Origin: Gracilaria caudata
Taxonomy: Eukaryota > Rhodophyta > Florideophyceae > Gracilariales > Gracilariaceae
DNA: 30,242 nucleotides
Direction: 5' to 3'
Assembly: GCA_030374735.1 (NCBI GenBank)
Contig: JASCIV010000228.1
Span: forward strand, 1-30,242
A program made the translations under genes and the position numbers. Shown here piece after piece: positions 26,551 to 30,242 of the stretch. The notes under the pieces are model-generated. The model did not search any database. It worked only from the letters and a program-made list of their open reading frames with translations, and was not told the origin of the DNA. Every line of letters begins with the position of its first letter. Position 1 is the first letter of the stretch.

Positions 26551-28005
26551 TCATTCGCGGAACATCGCTTTTGCCTCTGAAGATAAGATCGCCACACACC
26601 GTCTGTCAATGGCTAAATCAGAACCTAGTTCTTGCAATGACCTCATTGCCTCGATTCTTTCATAGAAGATTCGAGAAGCTGTGTCGTACATGATGTTATC
26701 CTCTCGGTTATTTGCCGCGAACAGCCTTTCTTGTTCCGACGTTAAAGTCAAAGGTCTTCCATACAAGTCATGCAGTCCTATCTCCACCTTGCCACATCCT
26801 GAAGCGTTTTGATGAGAATGGCAGCTACTAGGGGCCACGAACGAGCGTCGGAACACAAAGTGGAACATTTCCAACGTGAGATCGAGTTCCTCCGCCAGAC
26901 CGAAGAGAAAATCTTCTGTGCTTCGCAAAACCCCAAGCGCCCTTTCCAGAGCGGCTTCCCGAACTCCGTTTTTTGTCCAATCCTCTCCAGCTGCACCAGT
27001 TTGCACAGGACTACCACTGAGAAGTTTGGTCATTCGACTTTGAAACGGAAATGAGACAGGCATTCCGAAGAATTCCGTCATGGATAACGGTGGGTCTCGT
27101 TGCATGCACCAATCCCAGGACAGAATATCCTTCCGATTATAAGCAACTTGATAAAACTCGGAAACGAATCTGGCGAGCGGTTCGCGAAACAAGGTAACCA
27201 CCACGTGCTTGATACCTGGTAGTTCCAGTCTGTGACAACACTCTCTCAATCGCGCGTAGCTGACATGTACCCCGCAAGGCCAACCAGACGTTAATCTGCT
27301 CTGCGAGTAGAACGTGAAGGTTCGATTCTTTCTCGGAAAGCCGAACCATCTAGATGAAGCATTATAAGTCTTGCAATTAGCACTATATGGAGGTCGGAAG
27401 GAGTGATTCTTGGAGGTCCATAGGTTTTGAGTGAACTTGGTCACTGGACGTGATGAGTCGGGAATCACGTTTGGACATTCTCTGCAGTATCCTTTCTGAG
27501 GCCGTGGAATGTCGTTGCAAATGCATTCGGATTTGAGAGCAAGAGCGAAGGCAGTGCCACCTGACTTTGGTATGTGCATGTGAACAATTATGGTACGATC
27601 TGATTCAAGGCGATAGCGGCATAGCGTCTTTTGCTGCTCGAGCACATTGTCGGACACGTTGAGATGTGCATAACCCATTGTTTGTTGGGAGGTAATTCGC
27701 GATACGGGGATTCGCGGCGGTGGTTGTGCTTGTTGTTGTTGTAACGGTGAGATAAAGTACGAAGTGGCAACGTGCATGTAGAGCAGGACCGCAACGACAT
27801 AGAGGATCAAAAACTGTAAAGGCAAATGAGAAGCTGGCTCATTGCGTCTTTTTCGACGCGGAGAAGCTTTGGATGCCGGTGACACCATATCAGAAACGCG
27901 GAAAGCGCTGAAGTGAATGGCTTTAGTTGTACACAGTGGTCTGTTCCGTGGATATGGTGTGGGGAGTGACTCTGGCAGAGGGGTTTTAGGTAGAGGTTGA
28001 GACAT
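26551..28005 (-). CDS. Golgi-type carbohydrate sulfotransferase, HS6ST-like
   Basis: 484 residues, ATG start (a second ATG at residue 40 would also keep all domains). Topology is type II: a basic cytosolic tail (RRKRRNEP), one membrane helix at ~62-85 (LPLQFLILYVVAVLLYMHVA) and a lumenal catalytic domain. The 5'-phosphosulfate loop is HMHIPKSGGTAF (142-153), the PAPS-binding H-x-P-K-S/T-G-G-T pattern. The 3'-phosphate motif is LFREPLARFVSEFY (272-285), with the expected Arg, Pro, Arg, Ser and Tyr. Spacing, and the intervening Cys-rich segment ending in CGVHVSYARLRECC, resemble heparan sulfate 6-O-sulfotransferases more than the carbohydrate-2/4 type. There are five potential N-glycosylation sites (Asn116, 200, 215, 227, 400). 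It should transfer sulfate from PAPS to a cell-wall or matrix polysaccharide; in a red alga the galactan is a reasonable guess. Confidence 0.88.
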   Translation of the reverse strand: MSQPLPKTPLPESLPTPYPRNRPLCTTKAIHFSAFRVSDMVSPASKASPRRKRRNEPASHLPLQFLILYVVAVLLYMHVATSYFISPLQQQQAQPPPRIPVSRITSQQTMGYAHLNVSDNVLEQQKTLCRYRLESDRTIIVHMHIPKSGGTAFALALKSECICNDIPRPQKGYCRECPNVIPDSSRPVTKFTQNLWTSKNHSFRPPYSANCKTYNASSRWFGFPRKNRTFTFYSQSRLTSGWPCGVHVSYARLRECCHRLELPGIKHVVVTLFREPLARFVSEFYQVAYNRKDILSWDWCMQRDPPLSMTEFFGMPVSFPFQSRMTKLLSGSPVQTGAAGEDWTKNGVREAALERALGVLRSTEDFLFGLAEELDLTLEMFHFVFRRSFVAPSSCHSHQNASGCGKVEIGLHDLYGRPLTLTSEQERLFAANNREDNIMYDTASRIFYERIEAMRSLQELGSDLAIDRRCVAILSSEAKAMFRE

Positions 28006-29313
28006 ACGAGGGGTTGTAGAAGCAAAGCTGATTGACAGGAAGAAGAAACTCTAGTCTGCGCTACACGGAGCGAAATGAGAATTAGGGCCAACAAATAGAA
28101 GATCAAAAGCATTATCTGCTGTCCCGAACAGCGAAGGCAGAGATGCAACTACACAAATTCTCATCTTAAAGAGTAGAGCAGCTTTAGCTGTTGGTGCTCT
28201 AAACAAGGTAATCAGTATGACCATGGATAGCACAGGCTGTTTGCGAAGCGAAGTCGTTATGGTGAGTTGAAAAGGTGTTTTACTGCATGATGTGTTTCGA
28301 TGAAAACAAGCATGTTACAGGAGCTCATCTAACAATGTTTCGTCATGTCATGACGAATGTGCGCTACTCAACTTGTGGTTGTGCTCGAGACTGGCGCTAA
28401 ATGAACAATAACAATGGAACAGGTAATGACATTAGCTGTGACAAAAGATTAAGAGCACATGATCTGCAGACTCTGAACGATCGACGCGTCTGAAGGTGCT
28501 ACAAACCCGTGGTGAAGAACCGAAGAGCGCAGGAGGAGGGTTATCGTTATGCCTTAACGATACAGCCCGATGCAGCTAAACATATGGTTCCGTATAATTC
28601 TCATTCGCACAGAGTGCGTGCGACTGTCGGGAATCTCAAACAAGAACGGAACAGCGAATCCTCTTATCGCCGCACGAGGTCATTCCAGGGAATTCACTGA
28701 TTAATCAGGAAAGGTTGGAATCGAAAGCTCCCAGCCGCACAACAAGTGAGGTCAGCGGCGCTCCCATTCGAATCGAGCAAGGAGCACAAGCGCTTGCGTC
28801 GTCTCACCTCATCATCAGACAGCCACCAAGCGTCTTCCAGCGCACCGCGCTCGCGTCCAATGTGAATCGCGCAAACCCCAACCGTCACATCGCAGCCAGC
28901 ACATCACTGTCATCGACAACGAAGGCGTGCTGCAAATCGATTGGCGTGCATGCAAAACTTGCACGCGCTCACGCCAGCGTTGCGCGCCGTTGGGCGGGCG
29001 ATCTGCGGACGAGAGCACAAAACGCGCGCATATGCTGCGCTGAGAGTGGCTGTCAGAGGCTTTTGACGGCGAAGCGCCATTCTGCAATACGCCTCCATCG
29101 ACAACGCTCTATGGGACGCACGTGCGACATGCGCGACTGCACCCCTTGTGGCGGCGAGGCGTGCCACTTCAGCCAGTGTGTCATGCGTGCGCCTGGCGTG
29201 TACTTAAACCTGCCATGATCCTCCACCCGGAACACCACCAGTGGTATCACGCTGTCGTTCCCCGCTTCCTCATCTCGCTTGGGAGCAGTTGTGACTCGGA
29301 CAGGTTCACCACA
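28006..29313. other. Upstream region shared by sulfotransferase and zinc-finger genes
   Basis: No supported gene. The left part is the promoter side of the sulfotransferase. Frames such as 28509-28700 (+) begin with non-ATG codons and lack motifs. From about 28700 the DNA becomes GC- and CpG-rich, and long frames run in several phases on both strands, as in the leader of the CCT-motif gene. A TATA-like TACTTAAAC lies at 29201-29209, about 110 bases before the chosen start of the zinc-finger gene. Confidence 0.45.
28339..28357. promoter_or_regulatory. 19-base palindrome with TGACG half-sites
   Basis: TTCGTCATG and CATGACGAA flank a single T, giving two inverted TGACG cores, the half-site of bZIP factors. 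It lies about 335 bases upstream of the sulfotransferase ATG. The palindrome is exact; the regulatory role is inferred. Confidence 0.35.
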
Positions 29314-29808
29314 ATGAAGAGAGAAGGCGTGCACAAAGAAGCGGGCTTCATTGCACCTCTGCCCACAAAGCTTCCGTCGCAATCACGCAAGCCTCACAAG
29401 TCGGGCAGGCGCCCCAACAAGGGCGCGCGGGCGGCGGCGGACACTCCATCGGAGTACGAGTCAGAGTCGTCGCTCGCGCAGAACAAGGCAGCTCTGGAGC
29501 GCTCGTTCGGTCTGCAATTGGAGGCGAAAGACGGCAAGAGTGGCAAGTGCACATGTATTTGGTGCAATGGAACTAGGGAACGACGGTGTAGTTGGTGTGA
29601 AGGGCGTGGAGTTCGGTACGAAATGGGACATACTTCTTGGGAGCAATTGGCGAGTGACATGGAACGAATGCAGGCTGACGGGGAGCCGCAGCCGTTCAAG
29701 CTGCCCGAACGCATCCCGGTGCGGTGTTCGGCGTGTGGCGGGTCTAGGAAACTGAGGTGCGCTTATTGCCGCGGCAGTGGCATTGGGTCGTACGGATACG
29801 CGCACTGA
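29314..29808 (+). CDS. DnaJ-type zinc-finger protein without J domain
   Basis: 164 residues from the ATG at 29314 (ACAATGAAG context). An ATG at 29215 gives 197 residues, but it sits only six bases after a TATA-like TACTTAAAC, so I prefer the second. The first ~75 residues are basic then acidic (KSGRRPNKGARAAADTPSEYESES) and disordered; they may be a targeting segment. The rest holds four C-x-x-C knuckles of the DnaJ cysteine-rich type: CIWCNG (81-86), CSWCEGRG (92-99), CSACGGSR (138-145) and CAYCRGSG (149-156), which would bind two zinc ions. There is no HPD J domain. J-less proteins of this kind in plants (BSD2-like and relatives) act as plastid thiol chaperones or assembly factors. Plastid location here is an inference. 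The domain call is strong, the pathway uncertain. Confidence 0.8.
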   Translation: MKREGVHKEAGFIAPLPTKLPSQSRKPHKSGRRPNKGARAAADTPSEYESESSLAQNKAALERSFGLQLEAKDGKSGKCTCIWCNGTRERRCSWCEGRGVRYEMGHTSWEQLASDMERMQADGEPQPFKLPERIPVRCSACGGSRKLRCAYCRGSGIGSYGYAH

Positions 29809-30242
29809 GTGCGTTGGTTGGGCGCTGTGCGTCCACTGTACTATATTGTAACAACTCGGAACAGTTTTGAAGTCGCACCGTGCGTTACGCGCGCTGCGCG
29901 CTGCGAATGTAACGAATTGCGCTTATCGTGAGGGCATTAAACCAAGATTATCTTTTTCGAAACCATCTTCCTCCAACAAGCTGAACAGTCGGGGGAGCGC
30001 GAGCGCTCTGCTCCGCCTTCACGACGTGATGCACAACTTGTGAAGCCGGGCGCGTAATACCGAACTCGGTACTACCGAGGAGCACTCCGCGCCTCCGCCT
30101 TACACCCGCGGTCCACGTGGGCACAGCTCACGAAAATCTCGCCAAAATGGCTCGCCATGTGTTGTGCCAGCTGTGATTGGTGCGCCTGCTCCCACCACGT
30201 GCATCTTTCGTTATCTCTCGCGCCCAACCCGCGACCCCCGCC
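29809..30242. other. Right-edge intergenic region
   Basis: Only short frames. The left part is the 3' flank of the zinc-finger gene. From about 30000 the sequence is GC-rich and holds the candidate promoter elements listed separately, suggesting that another gene starts beyond the window. Confidence 0.4.
30113..30201. promoter_or_regulatory. Paired G-boxes and an inverted CCAAT box
   Basis: CCACGTGG at 30113-30120 and CACGTG at 30196-30201 are G-box/E-box cores bound by bZIP and bHLH factors. Between them TGATTGGTG (from about 30173) is an inverted CCAAT box, the NF-Y site. The grouping within 90 bases of GC-rich DNA looks like a proximal promoter, probably for a plus-strand gene just outside the window. 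Confidence 0.4.

Noticed and set aside
28715..29218. 167-codon plus-strand frame, Cys- and Arg-rich
   Set aside because: Same GC-rich artefact; it overlaps long frames on the minus strand, shows no regular Cys spacing and ends inside the likely promoter of the zinc-finger gene.
1..30242. tRNA, rRNA or CRISPR features
   Set aside because: I looked for tRNA T-loop patterns (GGTTCGAAT type) with a matching acceptor stem, for rRNA cores and for regularly spaced repeats, and found none. The only spaced repeats are the hAT subterminal copies, which are irregular.

Overview
This is eukaryotic nuclear DNA with roughly balanced base composition. It carries nine or ten convincing protein-coding genes, nearly all read as single uninterrupted exons of up to about 4 kb. 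Near-absence of introns, close spacing, an HS6ST-like membrane sulfotransferase of the kind sulfated-galactan makers are rich in, a plant-type CCT-motif regulator and a DEP-DUF547 protein together suggest a red alga, most likely a florideophyte (Chondrus-like). That assignment is an inference from gene content, not a database match. I see no tRNA, rRNA or CRISPR.

Layout. 1-684: no supported gene. 685-2790 (-): flavoprotein monooxygenase with an unusual calmodulin-like C-terminal tail. 3316-3773 (-): broken piece of a heavy-metal P-type ATPase. 4546-6993 (-): large unrecognised protein with an organelle-targeting-like start. 7955-8586: short internally deleted hAT transposon with matching 8-bp target duplications, terminal inverted repeats, GATTGCAATC subterminal repeats and a relic of the transposase dimerisation domain; just to its right is a foldback structure (8707-8859). 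10000-11589 (+): DEP-DUF547 protein. 11793-13628 (-): SLX4-like nuclease scaffold (two UBZ4 fingers, a SAM-like domain, a C-terminal SLX1-binding-type domain). 14960-15700 (+): coiled-coil protein of unknown role. 17926-18891 (+): CCT-motif (CONSTANS/TOC1 type) regulator behind a GC-rich leader with an overlapping upstream ORF. 19162-23190 (-): BLM/Sgs1-type RecQ helicase. 23913-25526 (+): chaperonin subunit CCT5. 25607-26011 (-): small acidic/basic nuclear-like protein. 26551-28005 (-): Golgi-type sulfotransferase. 29314-29808 (+): DnaJ-type zinc-finger protein without a J domain. The right edge (30113-30201) looks like the promoter of a gene lying outside the window.

How the genes relate. 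Two recombination factors lie about 5.5 kb apart: the SLX4-like scaffold (Holliday-junction resolution) and the BLM-type helicase (junction dissolution). Both carry candidate SUMO-interacting motifs. The other genes are ordinary neighbours without operon logic. Gene pairs 11589/11793, 18891/19162 and 25526/25607 converge tail to tail; the RecQ and CCT5 genes diverge from a shared 722-bp region. Several start codons were moved to the first in-frame ATG where the longest open frame began with a non-ATG codon.
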